DNA of 64,000 nucleotides from JBDTSW01 sp963799815 (GCA_963799815.1 CAWCYG010000001.1:496001-560000), one strand, 5' to 3'. Numbered from the stretch's first letter, positions 25,340 through 35,021 are shown. Program-made: numbers and translations. The notes: generated by a model not told the origin, from the sequence alone.

Positions 25340-25458
25340 ACCCCCGGGGAACCGGCGCATGGCGAACCTGGCGGGGGTAGCGTCTTTCCGCATCCCAATG
25401 GGAGTTGTGGTGCGTAGTCGATCTCGCCGGTAGGCCGGCGAAGGGCGTCTCAGGACGC
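25340..25458 (+). promoter_or_regulatory. Structured 5' leader of the cell-wall hydrolase gene
   Basis: Four hairpins lie in about 120 nt before the TTG start: ACCCCCG (25340-25346) with CGGGGGT (25372-25378); TCCC-AAT-GGGA (25393-25403); TCGCCGG-TAGG-CCGGCGA (25424-25441); and GCGTC-TCAG-GACGC (25445-25458). In actinobacteria, genes for cell-wall hydrolases often carry a c-di-AMP (ydaO) riboswitch here. The GGGGAACCGG segment is similar, but the conserved CAGCTAAC and GTAGGG parts are not found, so no known class is assigned. Confidence 0.4.
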
Positions 25459-25468
25459 GGGAGAGAAT

Positions 25469-28019
25469 TTGCCAAGGAAGGTCCTTGTTTCAGTGGCGAT
25501 GGCGGTCGTGGCGGCCGTGATCGCGCTGGGCTCGGTCGCGGCCAACGCCGGCCTGCTCGATGGCGGTGGCGGCGGCGGGGATCGACCTTCCGGGCGGCGG
25601 CGGCGTCGACCTTCCCGGCGGCGGCGGAGGGGGCGGCGTCGACCTCCCAGGCGGCGGTGGCGTGGACCTCCCCGGCGGTGGCGGCGGTGGCGGCGTCGAG
25701 CTCCCCGGCGGCGGCGGCGTTGAGCTTCCCGCGGTCCCCGGCGGCGGCGGCGTGGTCCCCGTGATCCCCGGCACCGAGCCCCCGCCCACCGGTGGCGGAG
25801 GCGGTGGAGGCGGCGGCGCGGGCGGCGGCGGTGCCGACGGTGGCAACGGCGGTGGCGGACGTGGACATGGAAACGGCGGCGGCGGGCGCGGCGACGATGG
25901 CCCCCGGCATCCCCACCGCGACGGCGATCGCCCTCGCTCCGCCGGCGACATCACCAAGAACCCGCCTCCGCTTCGCAACTCCGACGGCACGCCGACGCTC
26001 ACCAACCCCGGCCTCACGATCGCCGACTACGGCTCGGCCCCGGTGGGCGTCCCCAACTTCGTGATCGACCAGTTCACGATCCCTCCCTTCCTGCTCCCGA
26101 TCTACCAGGCCTGTGGAACCCAGTACGGGATCCCGTGGCAGGTGCTCGCCTCGATCAACCGGATCGAGACCGCGTTCGGCACCAACCTCAACGTCTCGAC
26201 CGCCGGGGCCGAGGGATGGATGCAGTTCATCCCCTCGACCTGGGACATGTACGGCGTCGATGCCAACAACGACGGGCGCAAGGACCCCTACAACCCCGTC
26301 GACGCGATCTGCGCAGCGGCCAAGTACCTGAACGCAGCGGGCGGGGCCGATGATCTCCGCACCGCGATCTTCGCCTACAACCACGCCGACTGGTACGTCG
26401 ACGAGGTCCTGCTCTACGCGAACCAGTACGGAAAGCTCCCCGACGATCTGATCGGCTCGCTGACGGGCCTCACCGAGGGCGCGCGCTTCCCCGTTGCCGC
26501 CGACGCCCAGCTACGCCGACGACATCTCAGAGCGCGCGGCCGCCCGCGATGCGGAGACTCCGGAGGGCGCCGGGAACGTCTCCGACGTCGTTACGAGCTC
26601 ACCCACACGTCGAGGGATCAACATCTACTCGCGCGAGGACGCCCCGGTGATCGCCGTCAACGACGGCACGATCGAGGAGATCGGCCGCACCAAGAAGCTC
26701 GGCAACTACATCGTCCTTCGCGACAACTACGGCAACCGCTTCACCTACGCCGAGCTCGGCAGCATCTCGGAGGCGCATCCCGTCCCGAAGCAGAAGAAGT
26801 CGAAGGACGCGAAGCCGCGCCCATGCAGAGAGCGAGGGCGAGGTGCCGAAGAAGCCAGCCTCGGACACGAAGAAGAGCGAGGCGGGTGACCCCGCCGGCG
26901 ACGCCGGCAAGACCGCGGACGGCGAGGACGCACGCCAAGTCCGCGAAGGGCGAGGACGCCGAGAGGTTCTCGGCCGAGGGCAGCCGCGAGGGAATCGACA
27001 CCGAGGACGTGCGCGAGCGCGTCTATGCCTTCCCCGATCGTCAGAAGGACATGACGCAAAAGCAGCAGGCCAACCGCCTCGAGGTGGTCCGGGCGGACGC
27101 GCTCGCGGTCTACGAGCGCCTCGACCGCGGCAGCGTCCTTCGCTTCGACCGCAAGAAGATGACCCTCGCCGAGCTCGAGGAGGGCTCGAAGGTCGTGGCG
27201 GGCACCGTGCTCGGGCGGATCGGCGCAGAGGACGAGCTCGCCCCGCACGTCAACTTCTCGATCCGCCCGGCCGGCCGCGGCGCCCCCAAGATCGACCCGA
27301 AGCCGATCCTCGACGGCTGGAAGCTGCTCGAGGCGACGGCGATCTACCGCGCCCAGGGCAAGGACCCGTTCGGCGAGGGGAGCGCGAACGCGGGCCAGGT
27401 CCTCCTGATGTCGAAGGAGCAGCTCCAGCGCCGCGTCCTCGCCGACCCCAAGGTCGAGATCTACGACTGCGGCCGCCAGGACGTCCAGACCGGCCAGATC
27501 GACCGCCGCATCCTCGCGCTCCTCTCCTACCTCTCGGCCTCGGGCTTCCGCCTCGGCGTCACCTCGCTCAAGTGCGGGCACTCCGTCTACACCGCGGGCG
27601 GCAGCGTCTCCAACCACTCCCACGGCGGCGCGGTCGACATCGCGACCCTGAACGGCTTGCCGGTCCTCGGCAACCAGGGCCCCGGGTCGATCACCGAGAC
27701 CGTGCTGCACGAGATCCTGGCCCTCCAGGGCACGATGACCCCGGACGAGCTGATCTCGCTGATGGACCTCGGCGGTCCCTCCTTCGCGCTCAGCGACCAC
27801 GACGACCACGTTCATGTGGGCTACTCGTCGATCGGGGCGGCGCCGGGCGAGAAGGCGCCGGTCACCGAGCCGCAGGTACTGAAGCCGAACCAGTGGCAGC
27901 GCCTGACCGAGCGGCTCGCCGAGATCGACAACCCGGAGGTCCCGACCGAGGCCTCCGACGCGTCGATCCCGACCAAGGGCAAGAACGGGAGCGGCTCCGA
28001 AGCACACCGCGGCGACTAG
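25469..28019 (+). CDS. Multi-domain peptidoglycan hydrolase, frameshifted
   Basis: About 850 residues when frames are joined. TTG start with GGGAGAG upstream and a signal peptide (VAMAVVAAVIALGSVAANA). Next is a long Gly-rich stretch built on repeats of GGGGVDLPGG (about 25580-25750). Then comes a lytic transglycosylase domain (YGIPWQVLASINRIETAFG with the catalytic Glu; GAEGWMQFIPSTW). A LytM/M23-like domain follows (AVNDGTIEEIGRT, GNYIVLRDNYGNRFTYAEL, later APHVNFSIRP), interrupted by a Lys/Glu-rich insert. The end is M15-like (SNHSHGGAVDIATLNG and DHDDHVHVGY). Frame changes lie near 25575, 26510, 26830 and 26930. Its likely role is wall cleavage during growth or division. Confidence 0.75.
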
Positions 28020-28141
28020 CGCCGCCTCCACGGTCGCACCTGACAAACCGAGGGGAATCCCCGTTTAGGTCGTAAGCCGCTATGCACGGCGAGATGCCCG
28101 CGCAATGAAGTGGGAGCCCACGTTTACGATGATCAGCACCG

Positions 28142-29568
28142 ATGGCCAAGAGCGCGTCAGCACCAGAACCTGCGGGGCCACCCAGGCTGCTTCCGCTGCG
28201 CCTGGCCTCCGACGGGCAGCTTGCCCGACTGGCAGCCCGTGGCGAGAGCCGGGCCTTCGAGGCCATCTTCAGGCGCTACCACCAAGAGCTCTACCGCTAC
28301 TGCCGGGCGCTCCTATCCGATTCGCACGAGGCGCAGGACGCGCTCCAGAACACGATGACGGCGGCGCTGCGATCCCTTCCCGGAGAGAGCCGGCGGATCG
28401 AGCTGCGCCCCTGGCTTTACCGCGTCGCGCACAACGAGGCGATCTCGATCGCCAGGCGGCGATCGGATGCCGCACCCGTCTCCGACGCGAACCAGGACGC
28501 GGCGCCTGCGGCCGACGTCGACGCCCGCGACCGCGAGCGCTTACTCGAACTCGTCAGCGACCTTCGTGCCCTTCCCAGCCGCCAGCGCGGGGCGCTGGTC
28601 ATGCGCGAGCTGAGCGGTTTGGACTACCGGGAGATCGCCGGCGCGCTCGGAATCTCGCAGGGGGCCGCGCGGCAGACCGTCTACGAGGCGCGCGAGGCGA
28701 TGCGGGACGCCGGTAGGGGCAGGGAGATGGACTGCGATGCGGTCCGCGAGGCGATCTCCGACAGGGATGGCCGCGTCCTTCGCGGTCGAGCCTTGCGAGC
28801 TCACCTTCGCAGTTGTGAGGGGTGTGCCGACTTCCGCCTTGCGATCTCGCAACGCAGCTCCGATCTGCAGGCTCTGGCGCCGCCGCTCGCTCCCCTGGTG
28901 GCCTCCGGCCTGCTGGCGTCGGTCATCGGCAAGGGTGGATCAGGGGCGGTCAGCGCCGCGGCTGGCGCCGGCGGCAGCGCCGCGGCGGGGGGCGGCGCGA
29001 TCGCGCTGACGAAGGGAAACGCCCTGTTTGCTGCCGTTCTCCTGGGAGCCGGTGCGGTGGGGGCAGGCAGCGCGCTCGATGTGCCGATTGTCGGGGGCGA
29101 GGACGGGGAGCGCGAGTCGGCGGGGTCCACTGAGATCGCTGGGCAGAGTCAGCAGGCGCACGGCCCGAGGCCGGTGGACGCGGGACCGCCGGCCGGGTCC
29201 ACCACCGCACGGCCGACGGCGGCAGGTCCGGGTCGGATTCTCGCCGCGACGAATCAGCCGACCCAAAGCCTGAGGGGCACGGCGGCGCGAGCTCGGCCCC
29301 GGGCAATCCGGCGCCTGCCTCCCCGGGCAACGGTCAGGGCGTCCCCGCCGGGGGATCAGACGGCGTCACCGGCCCGCCTGCGCACGCAAACGGCAACGGA
29401 CCGCCGGCGTCCGCGGGTACCGGCACCGGCAACGCCGGCGGCAACTCGAACTCGGCGCCCGGGATCACCGGCGAATCCTCGCGTTCGCCGACCGGGGCGC
29501 TCCACTCCAACTCGGGCAACGGCGGACCTCCTGAGCACGCGAGCGGCAGCGGCAAGCCCTCCGACTGA
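28142..29568 (+). CDS. ECF sigma factor fused to zinc-finger anti-sigma-like and membrane segment
   Basis: About 475 residues. Region 2 is FEAIFRRYHQELYRYCRALL with RPWLYRVAHNEAISIARRR. Region 4 is LPSRQRGALVMRELSGLDYR followed by LGISQGAARQTVYEAREAM. Directly after region 4 come MDCDAVREAISDRDG and AHLRSCEGCADF, an HxxxCxxC zinc-binding motif as in anti-sigma factors, and then one membrane helix (ALFAAVLLGAGAVGAG). The tail is Gly/Asn/Ser-rich and should be outside the membrane. A frame change near 29215 is needed; the corrected tail ends SGSGKPSD at 29566-29568. The layout implies a membrane-tethered, self-inhibited sigma factor. Confidence 0.78.
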
Positions 29569-29655
29569 CCGCAGATAGCACCTGACATTCGCGGCGGGCG
29601 CGCGTTCTCGCCTGAGAACGTTGAACTCAAGCCCCATGTGGGCAAGGAGGAAACC

Positions 29656-30183
29656 TTGAAGAAGCTCACCATCGCCTGTGCCGTCGTGCTCTCGAGCGTC
29701 GCGGTCACCGGCGCCGCGACCGCGGCCAACGGGAACAGCGGCGATCACGCGCGGAATCTCGCCGCGAAGCAATGCGCCGCTGAGAAGAAGGCGGACAAGG
29801 CGGCTTTCCGTGCCGTCTACGGAGACCACGCGATGCGCGACTGCATCAAGGGTCAAACGCCCGACAGCTCCGCAGACTTGAAGAACGCCTCGAAGGAGTG
29901 CAAGGCTGAGCGAGCCGGGGATCCGGATGCCTTTGCAGCCGCCTACGGCGACGGCAAGAACGCGCACGGGAAGTGCGTCTCAACGAAGGTGAGGGCGGAC
30001 CGACACGAGGCCGTCGCGGACTTCAAGAACGCGGCGCAAGAGTGTCGCGCCGAGCGTGAGCTGGATGCAGACGCGTTCCGCGAGACCTACGGGTCGAACG
30101 GCAACGACGGGTCAAACGGCCAGGGGCGCAATGCCTTCGGCAAGTGTGTCTCACAGAAGGTGCACGAGGCCGAGGCCTCATAG
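29656..30183 (+). CDS. Secreted protein with three cysteine-containing repeats
   Basis: A 175-residue exported protein. The TTG start at 29656 is chosen because AAGGAGG is 5 nt upstream; it gives a normal signal peptide (KKLTIACAVVLSSVAVTGAATA). Three imperfect repeats of about 45 residues follow, each with a Cys-x-Ala-Glu motif (KQCAAEKK, KECKAERA, QECRAERE), a Phe..Tyr-Gly segment (FRAVYGDH, FAAAYGDG, FRETYGSN), and, in the last two, KCVS; the first ends DCIKG. Paired cysteines suggest one disulfide per repeat outside the cell. It follows the membrane-tethered sigma factor by 87 nt and could be its target. No known domain recognised. Confidence 0.65.
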   Translation: MKKLTIACAVVLSSVAVTGAATAANGNSGDHARNLAAKQCAAEKKADKAAFRAVYGDHAMRDCIKGQTPDSSADLKNASKECKAERAGDPDAFAAAYGDGKNAHGKCVSTKVRADRHEAVADFKNAAQECRAERELDADAFRETYGSNGNDGSNGQGRNAFGKCVSQKVHEAEAS

Positions 30184-30203
30184 GCGGCCAACAAAGCGGC
30201 TGA

Positions 30204-30234
30204 GGCAGCGTCACCGGTAGGGGGTGGCGCTGCC
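30204..30234 (+). terminator. Hairpin after the repeat-protein gene
   Basis: GGCAGCG (30204-30210) pairs with CGCTGCC (30228-30234); inner bases TCACC and GGGTG extend the stem. It is 20 nt after the stop codon and lacks a T-run. Confidence 0.55.
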
Positions 30235-30378
30235 CGGTCGGCTTAGTCGGTTCCAACCTGACTCATACGACGCTTTCTCGTCAACGGATTCTGTGATGGC
30301 GCGCGGGGCAGTCGCCGCGTGGTTAGTTCCGATCTTCACGTTGCGCTTGGCGACCTGTCGCTGCTTCGTGGTGGCGAT
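30211..30378 (-). CDS. Candidate small basic protein, no canonical start
   Basis: On the minus strand AAGGAGG is followed after 6 nt by ATC GCC ACC ACG AAG CAG, then 55 codons to a TGA at 30211. The first 20 residues (ATTKQRQVAKRNVKIGTN) match a common style of very small actinobacterial proteins that begin MATTKQ and are rich in Lys and Arg. The start would have to be ATC, or ATG with one miscalled base. The later half departs from that pattern, and the stop lies inside the facing terminator, so this may be a decayed copy. Confidence 0.3.
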   Translation of the reverse strand: MATTKQRQVAKRNVKIGTNHAATAPRAITESVDEKASYESGWNRLSRPGSATPYR

Positions 30379-30394
30379 CTGAACCCTCCTTGGG

Positions 30395-30502
30395 TCAGTT
30401 CAGGTCGATCACGCCGAAGATGAGCAGGAGCACGAGGGTGGCCACTGCGGAGATCAGGAGCGAGCCCATACAGCCGAGGCGATTCGAGAAGAACACGAAC
30501 AT
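30395..30502 (-). CDS. 35-residue single-helix membrane protein
   Basis: ATG at 30502, stop at 30395. The N-terminus (MFVFFSNRLGCMGS) is followed by a clean hydrophobic helix (LLISAVATLVLLLIFGV) and a short tail (IDLN). Small proteins of this pattern with an SNRLGC motif recur in high-GC actinobacteria as far as I recall. The ribosome binding site is weak. It is divergent from the zinc-ribbon/DUF4333 gene, 31 nt away. Its function is unknown; many such peptides modulate larger membrane complexes. Confidence 0.5.
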   Translation of the reverse strand: MFVFFSNRLGCMGSLLISAVATLVLLLIFGVIDLN

Positions 30503-30533
30503 GGTGCGGCCGCTACCCGCCTAGGCTCTAGGC

Positions 30534-31054
30534 ATGCGGACCTGTCCCAACTGCGGCAAGGACACGCGCGCAGAGATGACCTCGCCGTGCACGAAGTGCG
30601 GGTTCTCGCCCGTCGAGGGCGCGGAGATCGGGACCGCGAACTACGGCGGCGGCGCGCCCGACCGACCTCGGCGAGGCCGGCCCGACCACGGAGCGCCGGC
30701 GGGGCGGCATCGGGACGGCGTTGCTGGTGCTGCTCGTGATCGGCGCGATCGGCTTCGACGCGATCAGCGGCGTGCTCGAGGACATCAACATCGATCTCGA
30801 CGAGGTCTTGGAGACCGACCCGGGGCCGAAGGCCTCGGAGGTCGAGGACGCGCTGGTGGGCTACGGCGAGCAGGTCGGCCTCGCGATCGAGGCCGACTGC
30901 CCCGAGTCCAGCCAAGGAGGCTGAGGTCGGCGATAGCTTCAAGTGCACGATCTCGACGCCGGACGGCGCCTCGCGCACGGTCAAGGTGACCAATCAGGAG
31001 GAGAGCTTCGAATGGCAGGGTCCTCCGTTCACCGAGCTCGAGCAGGGCGGCTAG
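30534..31054 (+). CDS. Zinc-ribbon, single-pass membrane protein with DUF4333 domain, frameshifted
   Basis: About 170 residues. The N-terminus has a CxxC..CxxC ribbon (TCPNCGKDT and SPCTKCGFS). After a frame change near 30670 there is one membrane helix (IGTALLVLLVIGAIGFDAI) and an external domain containing the DUF4333 signature (EADCPES, then GDSFKCTISTPDGASRTVKV after a second frame change near 30910). DUF4333 has two cysteines around a small beta domain and is common in actinobacterial lipoproteins. The last 26 nt overlap the converging gene. The role is unknown. Confidence 0.6.
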
Positions 31055-31691
31055 CCGAAGGCCGCGACCGTTCGGACCGCTCGCGCGGCACCAGCAGGTA
31101 GGCCGCGTAGAAGAAGCAGAGCGCCCCGATCAGGGTGAGCGAGCTCGCCGCCGCCGCGTTGATCGCCTCGCCGGTGTTGGGGATGACGTACGCCGCCAAG
31201 GCCGAGATGCCGAAGGCAACCGACCCGATCATGTTGAACACGGCGATGCGGCGCCCGATGACGGCCTCGGGGCCGATGCCGCCCATTTGGCGCACCGCAA
31301 CAAGGGCGATCGCGCTGGCGATGAGGAAGGCGATCGAGCCGAAGATGTCCGGGCTCCAAACGAGGAGGTTGGAGGAGCGCTCGTCGAGGCGTGCGTCGAG
31401 CGACGTGAAGGTCGAGATGTTGAAGAAGATCGTGCCGGCCAGGGTCACGGCGGAGGAGATGAAGTCCAGTCGATCCTCCGGCGCAGAGGTCCGATAGGCC
31501 TCGGCGCCGGCGGTCGTGAAGAAGATCGAGCCGATGAAGTAGACGAGGGCGACGGCGTTCTCGCTGAGCGACGAGGCGGCCGGGAGCGACGCGATGGCGA
31601 AGCAGGCGGAGCCCGCCATGAAGAGGCGGCCGATGCGGCGATTCACCCCGGGCTGAGAGCGGCCGGGCCGAAGGGCGATCGAGAGCGCCAT
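31029..31691 (-). CDS. Six-helix membrane protein (YrhK-like)
   Basis: A 220-residue integral membrane protein. After NRRIGRLFMAGSACFAIASL the sequence has ALVYFIGSIFFTTAGAEAYR, FNISTFTSLDAR and a second half that repeats the plan (RRIAVFNMIGSVAFGISALA, SLTLIGALCFFYAAYLLVPR). The FFIGS/F-x-N-x-GS helices resemble YrhK-domain proteins. The tail is Arg-rich. The 3' end overlaps the converging zinc-ribbon gene by 26 nt. It is divergent from the FCD regulator gene by 96 nt. No transported substrate can be suggested. Confidence 0.6.
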   Translation of the reverse strand: MALSIALRPGRSQPGVNRRIGRLFMAGSACFAIASLPAASSLSENAVALVYFIGSIFFTTAGAEAYRTSAPEDRLDFISSAVTLAGTIFFNISTFTSLDARLDERSSNLLVWSPDIFGSIAFLIASAIALVAVRQMGGIGPEAVIGRRIAVFNMIGSVAFGISALAAYVIPNTGEAINAAAASSLTLIGALCFFYAAYLLVPRERSERSRPSASRPARAR

Positions 31692-31787
31692 CGGCGCAGC
31701 CTATGTGTGTCTTGCCTCCCTCGACGTGCACCGAGGCGCTACGAAAAATGGGATCGGCTCGCTTGCGGACCGCGGTACCTTTGTCCC

Positions 31788-32513
31788 ATGGCCCGCGACG
31801 CGGCACTCGAGGCCGTCTTCATGCCGGTGCGGACGCCGACCACCTTCGAGGGGACAGTCGAGCGCCTCGGCACCGCGATCCGGGTCGGCCTGCTCACGCC
31901 CGGGTCGAAGCTGCCTGCGGAGCGCAACCTCGCTCAGGAGCTCGGCATCTCGCGCTCGACCCTGCGCGAGGCGCTGACGACGCTGACGCAGACGGGCCAC
32001 CTGGTCTCGACGCGCGGGCGCAGCGGCGGCACCTTCGTCGCCGCCACCCCGCCGCTCTCCGGGAAGAGCGGGCCCGACGAGGAGATCCTGAACGCGGGCG
32101 CCTGGGAGGTGCTCGACCAGCGGGTGGGGGTGGAGGTGGGCGCGGTGCTCCTGGCCTGCGAGCGCTCCGAGCCGGATGACCTCGATCAACTCGGCGAGTA
32201 CATCGAGCGCATGGCCAACGCCGTCGACTTCGACGAGTACCGCCGGGCCGACATCCGCTTTCACATCAGCCTCGCCGAGGCCGCACGCGCGCCGCGCCTC
32301 GTCACCGAGATGACCGACGTCCAGGGCCGGATGAGCGAGATGATCGCCCTGATCGCCCATCCGGATCAGGTGCTCAGACACTCGAACGCCCAGCACCGCA
32401 AGCTCGTGAAGCACCTCGCAAAGCGCGATGGGACCGGTGCCGTCCGCGTGGCCCGCGAGCACCTGCAGGGAACCGAGCAGATCCTCGCCGGGCTCCTCCC
32501 CGAGCCGGCGTGA
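31788..32513 (+). CDS. GntR/FCD-family transcriptional regulator
   Basis: A 241-residue regulator. The winged helix is GTAIRVGLLTPGSKLPAERN followed by ELGISRSTLREALTTLTQTG. The C-terminal FCD ligand domain shows RRADIRFHISLAEAARAPRL with Asp and His metal ligands, and HRKLVKHLAKRD with another His. FCD proteins usually sense small carboxylates or amino-acid-like ligands. The gene borders the amine-catabolism cluster and probably represses it. Its own promoter contains ACCTTT (31777-31782), the half-site seen in the cluster's two divergent promoters. Confidence 0.87.
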   Translation: MARDAALEAVFMPVRTPTTFEGTVERLGTAIRVGLLTPGSKLPAERNLAQELGISRSTLREALTTLTQTGHLVSTRGRSGGTFVAATPPLSGKSGPDEEILNAGAWEVLDQRVGVEVGAVLLACERSEPDDLDQLGEYIERMANAVDFDEYRRADIRFHISLAEAARAPRLVTEMTDVQGRMSEMIALIAHPDQVLRHSNAQHRKLVKHLAKRDGTGAVRVAREHLQGTEQILAGLLPEPA

Positions 32514-32552
32514 GGCGCCGAACACGCGGGACCCTCGCGGCTGCGGGCTCGC

Positions 32553-35021
32553 TTACGCCTTGATCCGCTCCATCTTCGGGTCGAAGAGCGGCTCGGACGC
32601 CGTCTCGCCCGCGACCCAGTCGCCGAAGATGTCGATCTCGACCTCCGTCCCCTCTTCGGCATGCTCCGGTGGCACGTACGCGTAGGCGATCGATCTCTCG
32701 AGCATGTAGCCGTAGCCGCCGGTGGTGACGCGGCCGACGACCTCGTCGCCGACCCGCACCGGCTCGTTGCCCAGCGCAACCGAGCTGGAATCCTCGAGCA
32801 GGATCGGCACCAGCTTCTTCTCAGGCCCGTTCTCCTTCGCCTCGACCAGCGCCTCGCGACCGATGAACTCGATCTCCTTGTCGAGCTTCACGCAGAAGTC
32901 GACCGCTCCCTCGTAAGGGGTCTCGTCGGGCGTGATGTCGCCGCCCCAGACGCGGTAGCCCTTCTCGATACGCAGCGAATCGATCGCGCGGTAGCCGCCG
33001 GCGACGAGGCCATGCGGCTCGCCCGCCTCCCACAGAGCCCGCCAGAGGCCCATCCCGAACTCGCTCGGACAGTAGAGCTCCCAGCCGAGCTCGCCCACGT
33101 AGGTCACCCGCAGTGCCCGTACCGGGACGTGGCCGATCGTGAGCTCGCGCAGGTTCATGTACGGGAACTCGTCGTTCGAGAGGTCCTGAGTGGTGAGCGG
33201 CTGCAGGATCTCGCGGGCCTTCGGTCCCCAGATGCCGAAGCAGGCGTACTGCGACGTGGTGTCACGCACCTGCACGGAGCCGTCGTCGGGGAGGTGTCTT
33301 TCGATCCAGGAGCGGTCGTGGTTGCCGAAGGCGGTGCCGGTCACGATCGAGAAGCGCTCCTCGCCCAGGCGCGCCACGGTGAAGTCGCACTCGATGCCGC
33401 CACGGTTGTTCAGCATCTGGGTGTAGGTGATCTGGCCGATACCGCGCGCGACCTCGTTGTCGCAGAGGCGCTCGAGCAGCTCGGCGGAGCCCGGGCCCGT
33501 GATCTCCAGCTTCGCGAAGGAGCTCTCGTCGAAGAGGGCGGCCGTCTCGCGGCAGGCCACATGCTCGGCGCCGATCGCCGGCGACCAGTGCTGGCCCGCC
33601 CAGCCTCGCGGCCGCAGCGACTCGTCCCCGTCGCCGGCGTTCGACTCGTACCAGTTGACCCGCTCCCATCCCGACTTCTCGCCGAATACCGCATCGCGCT
33701 CGGCGTGCCAGCGGTTGGCGGGCGAGATCCGCAGCGGCCTGCCGGCCTCGCGCTCGTGGTTGGGGTAGCGGATGTCGTAGTACGTCTCGTAGGTCTCCTT
33801 GATCCGCGCGTGCGTGTAGGAGGGCGAGCGGTACTGCTGGCCGAAGCGCTTTATGTCCATCGACCAGAGGTCGAGCGAGGGCTCGCCCGCGTCGATCCAT
33901 TCCGCCATCACCTTGCCGATGCCGCCCGCGCCCGCCAGGCCATGGGCGCAGAAGCCGGCGGCGACGAAGAGGCCACCCACGTCCGTCTCGCCCAGGCAGA
34001 ACTCGTTGTCGGGCGTAAACGCCTCGGGGCCGTTGATGAGACGGGTGACCTTGATGTCCTCCATCGCCGGGACGCGCTGCTTGGAATTCACGGTGATCTC
34101 CTCGAAGCGGTCCCAGTCGTCCTCCAGCAGCCGGCCGTTGAAATCGAAGGGGATCTCGTCGAAGCCCTCGGGCCCATCCGGGAGGAAGGCCGGCTTGGAG
34201 TGGCGCTCGTAGCCACCCATCACGAGGCCCTCGCCCTCCTCGCGGAAGTAGACGAGCAGGTCGGGATCGCGCAGGGTTGGCAGGCGCTCATCGCTGCGCT
34301 CGCGGAACGGCTGGGTCACGAGGTACTGGTGCGACATCGGGATCACCGGAATGCGAACGCCGGCGAGCCGCCCGAGCTCGGCCGCGAAGATGCCGCCCGC
34401 GATCACGGCCACCTCGCACTCGATCGTGCCCTTCTCGGTCACGATTCGCCTCACGCGGCCGCCGTCGGACTCGATCGCGGTGACGCGGCACGAGGTGAAC
34501 GTCTCGGCGCCGGCCTGGCGGGCGCCGTCGGCGAGGGCGAAGGTGAGCTGCGAGGGGTCGAGGTAGCCGTCGGTGGGGAGCCAGGCGCCGCCGAGCACGC
34601 CGTCGGTGGACATGAGCGGGAACTTCTCCTTCGCCTCCTCGGCCGAGATCAGCTCGAGGGGCAGGCCGAAGGTCTTCGCCCAGCCGGCTTGGCGGCGGAG
34701 CTCCTCCATCCGCTCCTCGCTCGAGGCGAGCTTGATGCCGCCGCACTCGGTCCAGCCCGGGTCGAACTCGGACTCCTCGCCGATGCGGCGGTAGAGCTCG
34801 ACCGAGTACATCATCATCTTCGTCAGCGACACCGACCCCCTGGTCTGGCCGACGAGGCCGGCCGAATGGAAGGTCGAGCCTGAGGTGAGCTGGTCGCGGT
34901 CGACCAGGACGACGTCGTCCCAGCCGAGGCGGGAGAGGTGGTAGGCGATCGACGTCCCGCCGACGCCGCCGCCGATGATCACGCAGCGGGCCGAGTCGGG
35001 TGGCTCGCGCCTAACCGCCAC
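32553..35021 (-). CDS. FAD/GcvT-domain oxidoreductase (dimethylglycine/sarcosine dehydrogenase-like)
   Basis: An 822-residue two-part enzyme. Residues 10-390 are a DAO-type FAD domain: CVIIGGGVGGTSIAYHLSRL is the dinucleotide fold, SGSTFHSAGLVGQTRGS is near the site of covalent FAD in relatives, and GLFVAAGFCAHGLAGAGGIG closes the FAD site. An FAO_M linker follows. The C-terminal half is GcvT-like (RETAALFDESSFAKLEITGP, GYRAIDSLRIEKGYRVWGGD, RVTTGGYGYMLERSIAYAYV). Relatives oxidise N-methyl amines and pass the one-carbon unit to tetrahydrofolate. It follows the kinase gene with an 11-nt overlap and fits amine breakdown in the surrounding cluster. Confidence 0.87.
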   Translation of the reverse strand: MAVRREPPDSARCVIIGGGVGGTSIAYHLSRLGWDDVVLVDRDQLTSGSTFHSAGLVGQTRGSVSLTKMMMYSVELYRRIGEESEFDPGWTECGGIKLASSEERMEELRRQAGWAKTFGLPLELISAEEAKEKFPLMSTDGVLGGAWLPTDGYLDPSQLTFALADGARQAGAETFTSCRVTAIESDGGRVRRIVTEKGTIECEVAVIAGGIFAAELGRLAGVRIPVIPMSHQYLVTQPFRERSDERLPTLRDPDLLVYFREEGEGLVMGGYERHSKPAFLPDGPEGFDEIPFDFNGRLLEDDWDRFEEITVNSKQRVPAMEDIKVTRLINGPEAFTPDNEFCLGETDVGGLFVAAGFCAHGLAGAGGIGKVMAEWIDAGEPSLDLWSMDIKRFGQQYRSPSYTHARIKETYETYYDIRYPNHEREAGRPLRISPANRWHAERDAVFGEKSGWERVNWYESNAGDGDESLRPRGWAGQHWSPAIGAEHVACRETAALFDESSFAKLEITGPGSAELLERLCDNEVARGIGQITYTQMLNNRGGIECDFTVARLGEERFSIVTGTAFGNHDRSWIERHLPDDGSVQVRDTTSQYACFGIWGPKAREILQPLTTQDLSNDEFPYMNLRELTIGHVPVRALRVTYVGELGWELYCPSEFGMGLWRALWEAGEPHGLVAGGYRAIDSLRIEKGYRVWGGDITPDETPYEGAVDFCVKLDKEIEFIGREALVEAKENGPEKKLVPILLEDSSSVALGNEPVRVGDEVVGRVTTGGYGYMLERSIAYAYVPPEHAEEGTEVEIDIFGDWVAGETASEPLFDPKMERIKA

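Noticed and set aside
25340..25458. c-di-AMP (ydaO) riboswitch call for the leader of the cell-wall hydrolase
   Set aside because: The gene context fits, but the conserved CAGCTAAC and GTAGGG elements could not be found, so only a generic structured leader is reported.
25580..25760. CRISPR or minisatellite array
   Set aside because: The repeats are codon-level Gly-rich protein repeats (GGGGVDLPGG) without spacers of constant length; they belong to the hydrolase stalk.
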